Positions 12,075 through 24,074 are shown, counted from the first letter of the stretch. The stretch is DNA of 64,000 bases from Dastarcus helophoroides (GCA_028583605.1 CM053325.1:43079435-43143434); one strand, 5' to 3'. Translations and numbers: made by a program. The notes: a model not told the origin generated them from the letters alone.

Positions 12075-12613
12075 ATCCAATGATGATTTTCAGTATCGTG
12101 GTGTATCGTTTCCTTCCCACGAAGCGGTTCTTAAAAAATGTTTGTACATTCGTCGATAAATAGTACAATGTCCGAAACGGACATTTTGTTCCTGCAGATT
12201 ATGTAACGTCCATTCACACAACTGCATCGATTGTTAGTCAGCTTAATTAAGTTCTTGCACTAGCTACGTGTGATACGGATGAAACTTGTTTTTACACAAC
12301 AATCATGAAACCGATTTTTGGCTTATTTGTAATGTCACACTTATTCTTTTGGTTCTTAAGTGCGGATCTTGGACAACAGCAGCCGCTACTAAAACTTGGT
12401 TTTCTTCATGCGTTGTTGGTTTTCTACGCTTCTTTTTCTCGTATTTCGTACTACCAGTTCGCTCAAACCTCTCTCTCAATTTAGCGAATGCCGCTGAATT
12501 TTGATGTCTCCGATCGGCAAAGCGTTGGGCATAAATTATAGAGGCAAGAAATGGATTTCTGTCAGCACTGCCCAAGGCGTAAACCATATCGACCAATTCT
12601 TCTTAAGAAAACA
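12075..12613 (-). pseudogene. DUF4817/DDE transposase, right inverted copy, truncated
   Basis: On the minus strand an ATG at 12613 opens a frame that has a TAA three codons later and then continues ELVDMVYALGSADRNPFL, so this arm keeps the true N-terminus that the left arm lost. FAKLRERFERTGS and RRKPTTHEENQVLVAA follow. Past a stop near 12303 the linker and LFIDECT are still readable, so the first catalytic Asp is retained here. The copy ends at 12075, before the second and third catalytic residues. Confidence 0.8.
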
Positions 12614-13350
12614 TTGTCTTTCAGTACTAATACCAAGACCTCGCGACAACAATGAGATAAACTGTCAGTTATTGCCGGACAAACGAGACGAAACAAAACC
12701 GCGACATCCAGAGCTAACGCGATAATACGAAATTAATTAAAATGTTTACAAAATTCTAAATTTCTCAAAAATTATTGGACGGAGGTGGCAATACTTGGTA
12801 CCAAAAAAAAGGTAATTTAATTTCGCATGCGATAAGATAATCCAAGATAGGTGGTTCCCTCTGAAAAAATTAAGTTATGCATGTTTGAACAACTGAAGAA
12901 TTGAGTCGACGGATGTAAAGAAATTTAAGAAATCTTACTAACAGCAAAGACGTAAACAAATACTCCATTTCTTCCTGAATCCAAAACCGTACGCCATACA
13001 ACTCTGAGTCATTGCGTTTGGAAAATATCGTTAATGGCATCAAGCTCCGAAATCGTCAAATTTAACCAAAAAAATTAAATTACGCGAAAACGGTTCAACT
13101 AAGGGCCTATGTTGTCTCAATAAATTCATAATCATTTTTAACAAGGAATCCAAAAATTTAAAAATACATAAGGTGTTCTATTTAAAATAAGAAAGTTGTG
13201 TTTATTTCCGGTGCAACCGGAAGGCCGTCATATTTGGCAATAATGTTAGGTTGTGGAGAACTTTATTTCGAACAACTTTTATTCGAAACATTTTTCGATA
13301 TTTTGAACGGTACGCCTACCAAAGACCGATTCCCGCTTAGTGACTCACCC

Positions 13351-13374
<24 letters not shown>

Positions 13375-13381
<7 letters not shown>

Positions 13382-15355
13382 ATATTAATTTACTAAATGC
13401 AAATGCATCGCTTTTTTGAAAAATTTGTTCCAATTTTATTAAAGGTTGTTTGTAATGATGTATCGAAACTGATTATGCTTATTTTAAAAATGTGATGGTT
13501 TTGTTTAAATTATTCGCATATTTTGTTTTATCCGCTGATTTCTTCATATGTGGATTTATTATAAGTTTTTAAAACAACGTATTTACAATAAAACGAAAAT
13601 AACTCAACAACCAGTAAACCGATTATGCAATATGTGCATATGTATATTTTAGAAAAACCTAATTTTTTTACGTTCCTTGAGTATTTGCAGAACTGCTGTC
13701 AATCCTTTAGCAGAAGTGAAATCTTCTAAGATCAGTTTTTTTAATCTTTTGATTCGATAAAAATAAAAATAAGAATGGGGGTATCCGTTAAGAAAACTGG
13801 TCTCATACAATAATCGCATGTGTTTCACTATTTTATTCTTAATTTTTCATCAATGTTGAACCAAGCTCAAAAACCAACATCTTTAATATTAAACTAATCT
13901 GAGTACTGTCAAACATTTTTTAAAATATAATAACCAAGTTCGTTATTTGGAAATGTTTGTCAAGTTTCTAGTGAATTAATTAAATAGAAATGCCCCTATC
14001 ATTTAATTAACAGTAAATATTTAATATATTTATGAGGAAATTTTAGCACCATCTCTGTTTCAGATAAGCAGTTTCCTTTATTCAGTTTCAACGCCTCCAG
14101 TGTTAAAGGAAATATTCCTTAGTTAAAATTTCGATTTAGTTTGACACTACGCCCATGAGTTAGTTATAAATGCTTTTAGATTCTCCTACATTGTCTCCGA
14201 ACTTCCTCATTTATCTGACAATAGAAATTTTGTTAGCTTCGCTTTATGGCTTATCAAAATAAGGATCACATCATTTGGAGAAATTACGATAGTGATTGAA
14301 GATAAACAAATACGTAATATAACTAAGCAAACTATTGTTTTACGATTATTGGTTGCTATAAATTGAACTTTTAATTTAACATTGATTAGGCTGGATAAAA
14401 TCATATCATTTTCTATTAGAGTGAACTGTAAATAACCCAATAAAATTGTGGGAGACTTCATTAAACTGGGATGTGGATTAAGCAGGCACATATTGAGATA
14501 TTAAAAGGTTTATCGAATATTCATAAAAGGCAAAATTAAAGTTATAAATTTATAAAAACATCGGCTCGACGACTTCTGAAATGGTTATGTATTTCTAAGT
14601 TATTTGGGATTAAGTTTCCCATGCTAAAGAAAATCTTAAGTTAAGAATTATTGTCTTAAACGCTTATAGGATTCTTAGTACATTCACCCCATCTTACGCC
14701 GATTTTACCTCAATAGGATATTTTCAGTTATATAATATTAATTAGTTTGGTATTCAAAAGCAGTACATGTTAAAATTGCTTTTAATATTGCGTTTAATCG
14801 GAATCGGATGGGTAAAACTCATCGCAATGATAACGATTTGAGTATTAAATTAGTCACTGGAAACATATTTTTTCTGTAGGGGTGGTAAGCATGTAATTCG
14901 GAGTTATTATTTATATTACTGCCTCGACTTTGACTCTAACATTTTTTACAACAAATTTGAACGAATTTTACTGTTATTTATTACTATTTCTTATTTTTTT
15001 ATCTGCAAATGTTTAAAAGTTATTGGAGATAGATATTTTCAATGTTAGACTCTCTATATGTATTTAATTTGGGGCGAATTACAATGTAATCATTAGGAAG
15101 TAGCAGAGGCTAATAAATAACCAGATCGAATGTATTTGACTCTCAGAAGATTTACTATTTCCCAAAGATTAAGGGAAACTAATCCCGAAGGGTAATGAAT
15201 CAAAAAGACATAATGACGTAACCGAATAGTGCGTTGAATATATGAACATCGGACAATTTAGGAATTAGCATTACAGTATTACACAATCTTCAGTTTTCCA
15301 AAGACATTAACAGATAGTAATTTTAGAAGCAAATTTTATATTTTTGAAGCAAACA
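13375..15355. other. No recognisable feature
   Basis: AT-rich sequence of ordinary complexity. The minus-strand 94-codon open frame at 14207-14491 has no motif I recognise and composition typical of chance frames. Confidence 0.55.
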
Positions 15356-15358
15356 TAA

Positions 15359-15568
15359 TTGAAGCTGAACCATATAACACAGTATTTACCTCATACACAT
15401 CAGGAAAGTCAAACACTGTCCATAGGGAGAATGTTAATGAGAGATTTAACATTGAGAGCTAATAGTGGGATAGATGGGCGGCGCCTTGTATTCTCCTACA
15501 CCGGTGTAAAAAATTCAACGCAGATCGCAGAGATCAGTGCTGGTGGAGATTTCAGTAGTACATCATAA
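15359..15568. other. Small GC-rich island, unidentified
   Basis: 15440-15570 stands out for GC and CpG content. It holds GGGATAGATGGGCGGCGCC, a 12-base perfect palindrome TACACCGGTGTA at about 15499-15510, and near-repeats around GCAGATCGCAGAGATCAGTGC. A 69-codon frame is open on the plus strand with no recognisable domain. It could be a repeat fragment, an exon or a protein-binding site. A resemblance to the insect CTCF-type core (AGATGGCGC) is only partial. Confidence 0.35.
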
Positions 15569-15571
15569 CTT

Positions 15572-16228
15572 CAAATGTGTTTTGTTTTGTTCCGGGATTA
15601 CTACTGGCAGGCAACAATTTTATTAAAATTTGTGTACCACACGCTGTTTGTTCTAGTCCGTTGATTTAATCAACGTCTGAGGCAAAATAAAAGTGATATT
15701 CTTTAATAATCAAATTAAATAAACAAGATTTCTTAAACAAAATAAATAATAATTCTAATGAAAAATATAACAAAACAACTCTCTAAACATTACAATATGA
15801 ATTCAAATAGGCCGCCAGACTGTGCTAAACAATATTCCAGTCTGTTGTAAAACTCGACGAGTTTTTTCTAACATCTAAACTGGAAAATACGAGCATGCTG
15901 CGTCAAAGTAGGGGAATACGTTCAGCGGCCGTAGAAATCTATGGAAGGGACAATTCTTAGCGTTTTACATGGACAATGAAAATTTTTCCTTATCTGTATA
16001 TACATTTTTAAGTTACTAGGCAATACTGGTGATTTGGAATAAAAATTAATTTTTAGTCCCTGAAATCTTTTTTTTATATTTCTCAATAAAAAAAAATTAT
16101 CAAATCGTGAAATGTTAATGTTAATGTTTTTTTTATTTACTAGCATCGCTTGTGATCGAAATTCACTAATACCAAATATATATTTCTGTGCAAATCCTTA
16201 ATTCTTACCTTTACGATTTTAGGAAAGG
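15572..16228. other. No recognisable feature
   Basis: AT-rich sequence. The minus-strand 74-codon frame at 15922-16146 shows no family signature. Confidence 0.5.
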
Positions 16229-16229
16229 A

Positions 16230-18345
16230 GTGGGAGAATAAAAGTGTTTAATCTTTTTGAAAATTTTAATTGTTATCCACAATTCTGGCCGTTTTAAAAA
16301 AATTCGACGTTTTTTGAAAACTTCAATCTTTTCTCACAATTTGGATCTTTTCTTGAGACCTTTCTTTGGATATTGCGAATTTTTATTGTTGAAAATCCTG
16401 AGAAATTAGAAAATTAAAAACGCGACTTTTTACAAATTTCAACTTAAAAAAAAATTCTTTAATAATTCAGACTTTTTTTTAATTTAAATATTTTTTAAAT
16501 TGAATTGGAAATATTGACTTTTCCAGGATTTTGACTTTTTCTTAAATGGTTGACATTTTTTGAAACTTTCCACCACTGAATATTTCAACTTTTTCTAAGA
16601 ATTTCAGATTTTTAAAACATTGGACTCCTCTTGAAATTTTAATTTTTTTTGAAGAATTCACTTTTTTTGAAAATGTCGATATTTCCTATTTTTCGACTTA
16701 TTTTGAAGATTTTTAAAAATATTACTTATACTTGTATATTTCAAACTTTTCGTTTTTTGAAAACTTGGACTTTTGCTCGAAATTTTGAATTAACATTTAG
16801 AAATTACAACTGTTTCAAAATTCTCGCTTTTTAAAATTTTGATATTTTTTGATGTTTTTTTAAAATATTCTACTTTTTAAAATTTTGAACGTTTTTAAAA
16901 ACATTGACCTTTTGAAATTTGTGAATTTTAAATTTTTTTTATCTTTTAGAAGTTTTGTTTTTGTTTAAAAAATTCTTGTTTTTTTTTAAATTTCTAAATT
17001 CTTCAAAGTTTTAGCTTATTTTTTTTAAAGTGTCTTTTTTTTTAATTTCCACTTTATTTGAAAATTTTGACTTCTGCAAAATTCCACTATTTTGAAAATT
17101 TAAACTTTCGAAAATATTGACCTTTTGCAATTTCAACTTTTTAAAAAATTTTAAAATTTTTTTCTTTTTTATAAAAGTTGCTTTTTTTTAATTTCTTATC
17201 TTATTTGAAATTTGTAATTTTTTTGAAAAATTCTAATTTTTCTAAAATTTTAAGTTTCGAAAATATTGACTTTTCTACAAGTTTAGACTTTTTAGATATT
17301 TTTACTTTTTTCAGAAATTTCAACTTTTTCTTCAAATAGCAAGTTATATTTTGAAGATTTTTCTTATTTAAAATAATCGATTTTTCAAAAATATTGGCTT
17401 TTTTCAATATTTTCATTTTTTACCTAATTGAAAATTTTGCATTTAAATTCAATATTTTTTGGAAAATTTATTTTGTTTAATTCTGACTTTAAAATTTCGA
17501 CGTTTGTGAAAATTTTGACTGTTTTTCAAAATTTCAAATTTTCCAATTTTTACAAAATTCACACTTTCTTTTAATGTCAACATTTTTTTAAATTTTTGAC
17601 TTATTTTAATAATTTTAATCCATTCAAAATTTTGACTGTCACTTATTTTGAACATTTCAACTTTTTTTTAATTTATATTTTTTTTCTTTTGAAAATTTTG
17701 GCTTTTAAAAATTCTAATTCTGTGAAGGTTTAACTTGTTAAAAATTTTAAATCTGTAAAACTGCAACTTTTTGTAGAAGGTCGTCTTCTTCTCAAAATTT
17801 TGACTTCTGGAAAATTGTACTTGTATTTTAAAATTTGGTTTTTTCCAAAAATTTTAATATTTTTTTCTTGTAAATTTCGATTACTCTAAAATCTACTTAT
17901 TTATTTTTCAAATATCAACTTTTAAATTTTCGATCTTTTTCAAAATTTTCACTTTTATTGAAAATTCCAATTATTTTTTCAAATATTTAAACTTTTTTCA
18001 AAGTTTGAATTTTTCTTTTAAAAGCTACGACTTATTTTCGAAATTTCACCTTTTTCGCTAAACTTCCACCTTTATTTGAAAAAATCAACCTTATTTTTGA
18101 AAATTTCGATTTTCTTGGAAACCTTAACCTTTTTTTAAAATTTCGTGTTGGATTAAAAATTTCGGCCTTTTTAAAAATCTCGACTTTTTAAAAATTCTTC
18201 CGCTACTTTTAAATTTTGACATTCTCGACTTTTGTGAAAATGTGAACTTTTCAGAATTTCGTCTTGTTGAGTCCAAATTTATTTTGAAAAACCGAATTTT
18301 TAGCTTATAAGAAAAACTTTTGAATTTCTTCAATTTTCAATGAAT
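16230..18345. repeat. T-rich degenerate repeat block
   Basis: About 2.1 kb built almost wholly from variants of TTTTTGAAAATTTYGACTTT, with irregular spacing of roughly 12-30 bases. GACTTTTT and TTTGAAAATTT recur dozens of times on the plus strand. It is neither a clean tandem array nor a unique sequence. Open frames within it are artefacts of the composition. Related blocks lie at 29.3, 31.7, 50.2, 52.3, 54.1, 58.7 and 62.9 kb. Confidence 0.7.
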
Positions 18346-18349
18346 ACCC

Positions 18350-18945
18350 TTTTTTACCGCCTTAGGACTGGAATTTGTAAAATCCATCATTCCTTTCATA
18401 TATTCGTTATATGAAATTTTAGTTGCATTCAAATGTGATACTACTTTTTCCTCCATTGAAAGTTAAATTATTAAAATTGGCCAAGTATGGGCTTAACTAT
18501 TTATTTCAGATATTTTTCATGCGAAATTTAGGATTAGAAATTGATTTTTTTTTAATTTATCATACCAATTGTAAAATCCTTTTTTACCCATTTAAGGATT
18601 AAATTGTAAGAATTAGCATTATTAACTCTGTTCCATACTAATTCCTAAACTCGATTTCGTCCATTTTTACCCCTTAGGGGTTGAATTGTTAAAAACGCCA
18701 AACACGTGTCCAATTATTTTTGTCATAGACAGCTTACAGAAAATTTTAGGTTATAGGATGCAGTATCAACTTTGTTCCATGCTAATTTCGAAACATCATT
18801 TCACTCTCTCTAGAAAACCAATATCTAAAAATCCTTTCTTATTTTCCCCCTTTACCATGAAAGGAATCGACTATCCAAATTTCGTGTTTCTGACTTCAAT
18901 GGTTCGGCTCTGCATTGATAATTAGGTTTTTCAGTCGACCCGAAG
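18350..18945 (+). repeat. Degenerate modular insect repeat (ACCCCTTAGGGGTTGAAT type)
   Basis: The module TTTTTACCCCTTAGGGGTTG, followed by AATTGTTAAAAACGCC, recurs in diverged form at about 18352, 18583 and 18667. TGTTCCATRCTAATT recurs at about 18630 and 18774. It ends in AATGGTTCGGCTCTGCATTG. From memory, sequences of this kind are scattered through many insect genomes, often described near RTE-like LINE tails. I cannot confirm the family here. The open frame at 18686-18925 is not thought to be a gene. Confidence 0.4.
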
Positions 18946-20428
18946 TTCTCTCTTATAATATTAGTATAGATAATCGTCGCTACCCGTAATAGGGATCCGG
19001 CGCATTCGCCATATAAATGATTTACCCTAAAGGTTTTTCGTGTACCCATAAAAAGTTCGTGCAACATTTTACATAAAATTATGGAGTTTTTTGTTTATGT
19101 CAGTCTTTGTAAATATTCCCCTGAAATTTTCCAAAGCGTCAAAAGTACATCGTGCCATTTTAGCTTTCATTTCCTACTAGTTTTACGTTTTTTGAGCATT
19201 TTCTTTGTTTACTAAAATTACGGGATTTTTTATTGAAAATGTTAGCGTTGACCTGATTATTGCATTCCATTTAAGGTAACTTATTATGTAAAATTCCGTT
19301 GATCCAGTTGGATTTTGTGCGTTTGTATTAAAAAGTATGATGATATAGTCACATCGGCTGCGTATACATAGTAATGACAGCACCGTAATGAATTCAATTA
19401 ATCAAAACGACAAACATCGAAGTAAATTATGTCTGTCTGCAAATGGAAAGAGGATAAATATTGCTTTTCAGTATCACCAGGCTTACCAATCCTTTTATTT
19501 GGAAAATACCACGTGGATGTATTAATGTAATCAATGAAAAATGGTCGTATTTCGCTTGTCTCTGAAAATAATTTTGTTTTGATGTCATTAATATCATGTA
19601 TCATGGGTTAGTCGTTGGTTCTATTCTATTTTACTATATATTGTTATGGTATAGTTATTATGACTAGCTTGCACTATGAGAATTCCCCTATTACATTAAT
19701 AATGAGACAATCTTCCTCATAAACATCTTTCTCTGCCTCTATAGAAGTATAGCATGCAGAGTGGGCACCGACAAAATTCCTAAAATAGGATAATTTTTGC
19801 TTCAGCTTTGCTTTCTTTTAGGTGGTTTTTGTATTTTTTCCCTTTCAAGTAGGTAAGAAGTAATCTCCAAGCAATTTTTTCCAATAAAATGGTATGACTT
19901 GTGCCCACCGCCCCATTGAAAAGACTCTTTCAAGAACACTGCAACCCATTATATGTAATAGTTTTTTATGTAAATGAGGTTTCAAATGTGCACTATTTGC
20001 AGGTTGTAATGTTGCTTAACTTCATTCTGAAACCAACAGCTTCTTTATAATACACATTCCGAGTTAAAATATATTTTTTAATTAAATTTTAACAACGATA
20101 TCCAATTTATTGTTAATATATATGTTAACTAACGGTGTTAGCAAATATTTGTTGAAAACCTTGTGGAATTATTAAATTTTGTTGCTTTTTTATCGTTAAA
20201 ACTGTTTAATAGTTATGAATAATAATACAAAAATAAAAATGTTTTAGAAGCATGCAGTTATAATCAGAATATAACAAAATTAAATTTCTAAATTGTATAT
20301 CCAATATTATCTCAAACATTAATGATATGGTTTAATTCCGCAACTTGATTAGTTTTCTGGAATTATGAACAAAATTACGTTGCTGTGATTACATTTAAGC
20401 AATAAAAACACATATCTCTCAATTTCAG
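18946..20428. other. No recognisable feature
   Basis: Ordinary AT-rich sequence without repeat structure or motif-bearing frames. It may be intronic or intergenic. Confidence 0.5.
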
Positions 20429-20499
20429 GTTATAAGTCTACGTATACTTACGCTGCAAAAGTGCGGGGGACATTAATGCATCCCAGTCTGTCTGAAATG
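20429..20499. other. Candidate small exon or conserved island
   Basis: On the plus strand, TCTCTCAATTTCAG precedes 71 bases, followed by GTAATT. One frame is open across it (TYAAKVRGTLMHPSLSEM at its end), and it is richer in GC than its surroundings. On the minus strand an equally good arrangement exists: TTACCATTTCAG, then 40 bases (20491-20452) open in a frame reading TDWDALMSPALLQ, then GTAAGTATACG, a near-perfect donor. I do not recognise either peptide. Both cannot be exons of one gene, and both may be chance. Confidence 0.3.
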
Positions 20500-22395
20500 G
20501 TAATTACCCAACATAAACTTCTCATCCACAACTATTTTCACTTTGTGTTGTCTTAACCAAATCCCATATCGTGGTAAAATGCTTTGCAGCATAAATTACT
20601 TTAATTAACACGATATTTACGCCAGCCATTTCGAATGTAATTACAAACATTAATTGTTTACTTGTCTGTCTATGGTTACCCGCATTCTAATTTAGTATTT
20701 TTATACTTTGACAAAAAGCATCTAAAAACATTCTGTATTCTATTTTAAAATTAATTTTCATTATTAAACTTTAACGAAACATACTTCTAGGTGTTTTAGA
20801 AAACAAATTGCAAAATGCAAAATTCGCTCGTTTTATGTATTCTTTAGTCCTGATTAATGACGTTAAATTTCACTAACATTTCCAGACTAATTTTGAATCT
20901 TCTTAAGGAGTATAAAGGACGTCCAGATTGAATTTCACTACAATGTTTACACGCATCCTTAATGTATTTCGTCTTTACATTGAAATACTTGCCTAACTAC
21001 TTCCAGTCTGGTTACTTTCAATGCGTATTAACTTGAGGAACTGAACGCTGACGTAAATTTGGCTCGTCTATAGCTACTGAATTCCTCCAGTAATTCTCCA
21101 GTCGTTAATCAACATATCCTGGACGTAAATTATCTTCGAAAAATTTATATTTAAAGAAAAACTTCAAGTTTTGTTAATAGTTAGTCGAGCTTTTACTTTC
21201 TAAACAAGAATTAAAATAATTTGGCTGAAAAGTTTCATAGTTGTGAAATTGAAAATTTAAGACGCGTCTTAATTCCAAAAGCAGATTATGTAGTTCTTAA
21301 AATTAAAGTACTTTGCAGTTCTAAACATTAAAGAAATAAAACAATACTTACTGTTTTACTCCCTAGCTAAAATAATCCTGAATTCATCGAATTAGTAATA
21401 CTTTGTAAAAGTTGTCGAAAGATGACAACTTACTTTCGGTATTAGGCAAGAATTATTCTATTAATTAAAAACGGGGTTTAAATAATGATTTCAGTTGGTT
21501 TAACTAAATTAATATATTTCTAAAATATCGATTTTAAACTTGAAAGACGCTTTCAGCACTTTTTTAATGAAATTATTCAGACATGGCAGGCAAGAGGTAT
21601 AATGAAAACATATCCAGTCAGTGGAGACAATCAGTCAATGGCTGGAAATAATCAATACACATACCAATTTACTAAGAACTAGCAAAAATTTAACGACGAT
21701 GGAAGTCTTGTAATCGGGTACAATAATTTGAAAATAGTAACTAACAAACTTCGATTCAGAAAACGCCATTATATCAAAATTTTAATCAACTTAGGCATTG
21801 ATAGATGCTCTACATAAATCAGTCTATCATCACATGAGGAATTATCCCTGAAAATAAAATGTTGGCAAATTAGGAATCTGAGAATCAAAAGATTCGTATC
21901 AAGCAATTTAGTTCGAAATTCCTTGCCTTGTATGATAACGTAATCACAATTTATTAGAGAATTTAATATTTATAGCCAAATGTTGCTTCATGCCGAGAAC
22001 TTGCCTATTAAGGTCAAATTCTTGTGTAATTCAAAATGATTTATTAGCAGAAGTTTCAGATTCGTTGCTCGAGTGTAAGGACTTCAACTGTGTTATAAAT
22101 TCTAGACACGACTAAGAAGAATCTATCAACCCTATTTATTTTAAATATAAACCAATGCTAACCGGAAATCTCGATGAATACAAAACACATATTTTGTCAG
22201 GATGTGAATATCTAATAAGAAAATTAGAGTTTTTACGAAAGGCGGATAGAGTTATAAGATTAGGTAATAAAACGGAGACAGAACGAAAGCTTTTTGAGAA
22301 TTATTTTAAGCAAATTGTAGGTGGAAATTACGAGGAAAGTATTTTTTGTTGGGGTTACAAATAGAAATATAGAGAAATATATCAAACATATTCAA
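20500..22395. other. No gene; relatively complex unique sequence
   Basis: 20850-21130 is less AT-biased and lacks homopolymers, with repeated TTCCAGTCTGG- and TCCAGTAATTCTCCAG-like words. A 69-codon frame at 22155-22364 lies just upstream of the MULE-like core and could be part of that element's N-terminal region, but I see no zinc-finger cysteines in it. Confidence 0.4.
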
Positions 22396-22397
22396 AC

Positions 22398-22620
22398 GCC
22401 CAAAAAAAGAACTACAATTAACAGCGAGTAAGGGAAAAACATTTCTTGTTAAAAATGATGACGTCAACAATATTGTGATGTTCTCAAGTAAAGAAATCTT
22501 AAAGTTTGCCTCAACACTGGAAGAATTTTCCATGGTCCAAAAAAGTTTCTGCAATTTTTCACTATCCATGGAATCAAGAATAGTTATTATATTCCTCCAG
22601 TTTTTTATTTGTTGCCAAAT
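22398..22620 (+). pseudogene. MULE transposase, start of catalytic core
   Basis: The plus strand reads GKTFLVKNDDVNNIVMFSSK then EILKFASTLEEFSMV, matching the segment before the first catalytic Asp in MULE transposases ('RILIFATDENLxxLxxSxxWxxDGTF'). The DGTF box itself is not intact: the frame breaks at the expected point near 22540. No other core motif follows locally. Confidence 0.5.
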
Positions 22621-22667
22621 AAACAACAATTTAGTTAAACAGTAGCATTTCAACGTAGCGTGCGAGT

Positions 22668-22745
22668 TGCAGTCGTGGGATTTGCGGTAAAGAGGATTTT
22701 TAATGACATGCAGTGGGACTTTATTTTGGCGGTGGTACTTGCGGT
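22668..22745 (+). repeat. 75-base block shared in inverted orientation with 25503-25590
   Basis: CGTGGGATTTGCGGTAAAGA, then TTTTTAATGACATGCAGTGG and ATTTTGGCGGTGGTACTTGC, match the minus strand of 25503-25590 closely. Internally the phrase GTGGGAYTTGCGGTCA recurs, so it resembles a few degenerate units of a short tandem repeat. It sits next to MULE fragments at both sites. Confidence 0.5.
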
Positions 22746-23319
22746 CAACGTCATTATACATGCAGGTTTAATGGATATAAATCTATTTAACCTTCAATAA
22801 ATAATTATGTGTAAAGCAAAGGAAAAAGCTGGGAAGAAGATACAGCGATTGCCAAAATATCCAGCAAAGAAATGGAGATAGTTCTAAATAAGGGATATGA
22901 GTTTGTGAGTGATGTGACCCGTTATGAGAACCCTTAAATGTCCCTGTATCAAGGCCATAGAAAAGCACATGACAATATGCAGGATCCAAAAGACACCACC
23001 GGGATTTCTTTTGCGGAATAAATGCTTCACTTGGAGGATGGAACAAATTTTCTGTTATTAAAGTTAGATGAGTAGGATACGCTTTGGTTTCTTGCAATTC
23101 CGACGAAAAAGATGCTTTAAAATTACACAAGTGATTTTTTGTGGGACTTTTAAAAGCTATTTGAAGCATTAAAAATAGCTATGCACCATCCACGTCGATC
23201 TTGGAAGCTCATCGACTGAAGTGAAAATTATTCTAGTAATTTTTGCACTTCTCTGCAAAAATCTTATGCACCATACACCAAACTATTTCAAATAATTGAG
23301 GATACGACATACTGGAACC

Positions 23320-23695
23320 GTATTAGTACATTTCGAGCCAACTGCCATAAGGATGTAATTTCCATTACAGCCAGGCTTTGCGGTGAAAAATTGAACAATT
23401 GGGGTTTGTTCAAAGCTATAAGAAAGATAGTGCAATAAGACATCTACGCCTGTATGCAGCATTAGCATATATACCAATTGCCAATATTGACGAAAGTTGG
23501 GTAGCAATTCAAAAAGGCCGACCAATGGACGACAATCTCTCATCATTCTATGATTATTTAGTTTAGCAGTGGCTCTGATAATCTGGCAATCTCACAAAAA
23601 GAACTCCTCCGAACATTTACACATAACAAACAGTGCCGCTGAAGGATGGAATGATAAATGTCTTTATCAATAAACCACATCCAAATTTTTACACA
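23320..23695 (+). pseudogene. MULE transposase, mid core to C-terminus
   Basis: GCNFHYSQAL, a stop where Trp is usual, then RKIEQLGFVQSYKKDSAI is the 'GCFFHxxQALWRKIQELGL' region with the conserved C/H pair. HLRLYAALAYIPIANIDESW and LSSFYDYL match 'ALAFVPxxDV...FxDYF'. ITNSAAEGWNDK is the conserved 'xTNNxxEGWH' near the MULE C-terminus, followed by INHIQIFTHF. At least two stops and one frame change. It overlaps in content with the fragment at 25.63 kb, so they come from two different copies. Confidence 0.75.
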
Positions 23696-23698
23696 TTT

Positions 23699-23967
23699 TT
23701 CTAATGCACAGACCAATAGGTTTGAACACTTATTAGATTCGAAGTTTGGAAACCAAAGACCGGTTTCGATCTTGTTAGATCTTGTCAGTTTGGTATATGC
23801 AACTCGAATGCTAACAAATGTTCCGACAAATAAGTACTAAAGAATTCACAGACGTCAAGCCAGTGACTAAGTACTACCACCTATTGGTCCATAGAGAAAC
23901 TATGACCATCGCCAACAATGTCGTATGCAAGTAGAATGCAACCTAGACTACAAATTTATACAGCCCT
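23699..23967 (+). repeat. Direct duplication, copy 1
   Basis: About 270 bases starting TTCTAATGCACAGACCAATA are repeated almost identically at 24075-24345, offset 376 bases. Differences are scattered single bases plus a short indel near CCAGTGACT(CTT)AGTAC. It starts where the MULE C-terminal similarity ends. Confidence 0.8.
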
Positions 23968-24074
23968 TCAGGCGTGTATAGTGGAATCATAGGTGGCTAA
24001 AGTACCAACAGTTGAAATACTGTCGCCTAGCAAAAGCGGTTGCTCTCTAGGAATAATTTCCCAGAAGACAAATA

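Larger units (their letters stand above)
10390..13351. mobile_element. Tc1/mariner-superfamily element with inverted 5' duplication
   Basis: Both ends read CAGGGTGAGTCACTAAGCG (left, from 10390) and TAGGGTGAGTCACTAAGCG (right, minus strand from 13351), and both abut (TA)n runs, fitting a TA target. The inverted similarity is very long: 10390-11447 pairs with 13351-12075, leaving a 627-base unique centre. The arms contain not just terminal repeats but the transposase N-terminal half, once on each strand. The right arm holds about 230 bases (roughly 12590-12820) that are deleted in the left arm. No normal 3' end follows the transposase. The element therefore looks like one copy whose 3' end was replaced by an inverted copy of its 5' half. 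Confidence 0.8.

Noticed and set aside
10370..13375. (TA)n runs at both ends taken as ordinary microsatellites
   Set aside because: They flank exactly the two ends of the transposon and are better read as its TA target tract; I did not list them separately.
17201..18333. Several Lys/Phe-rich open frames on the minus strand
   Set aside because: They arise from the A/T degenerate repeat; residue content is almost only K, F, N, I and S, with no domain.
22783..23169. 128-codon minus-strand frame
   Set aside because: It runs opposite to MULE fragments and shows no motif; treated as a shadow.
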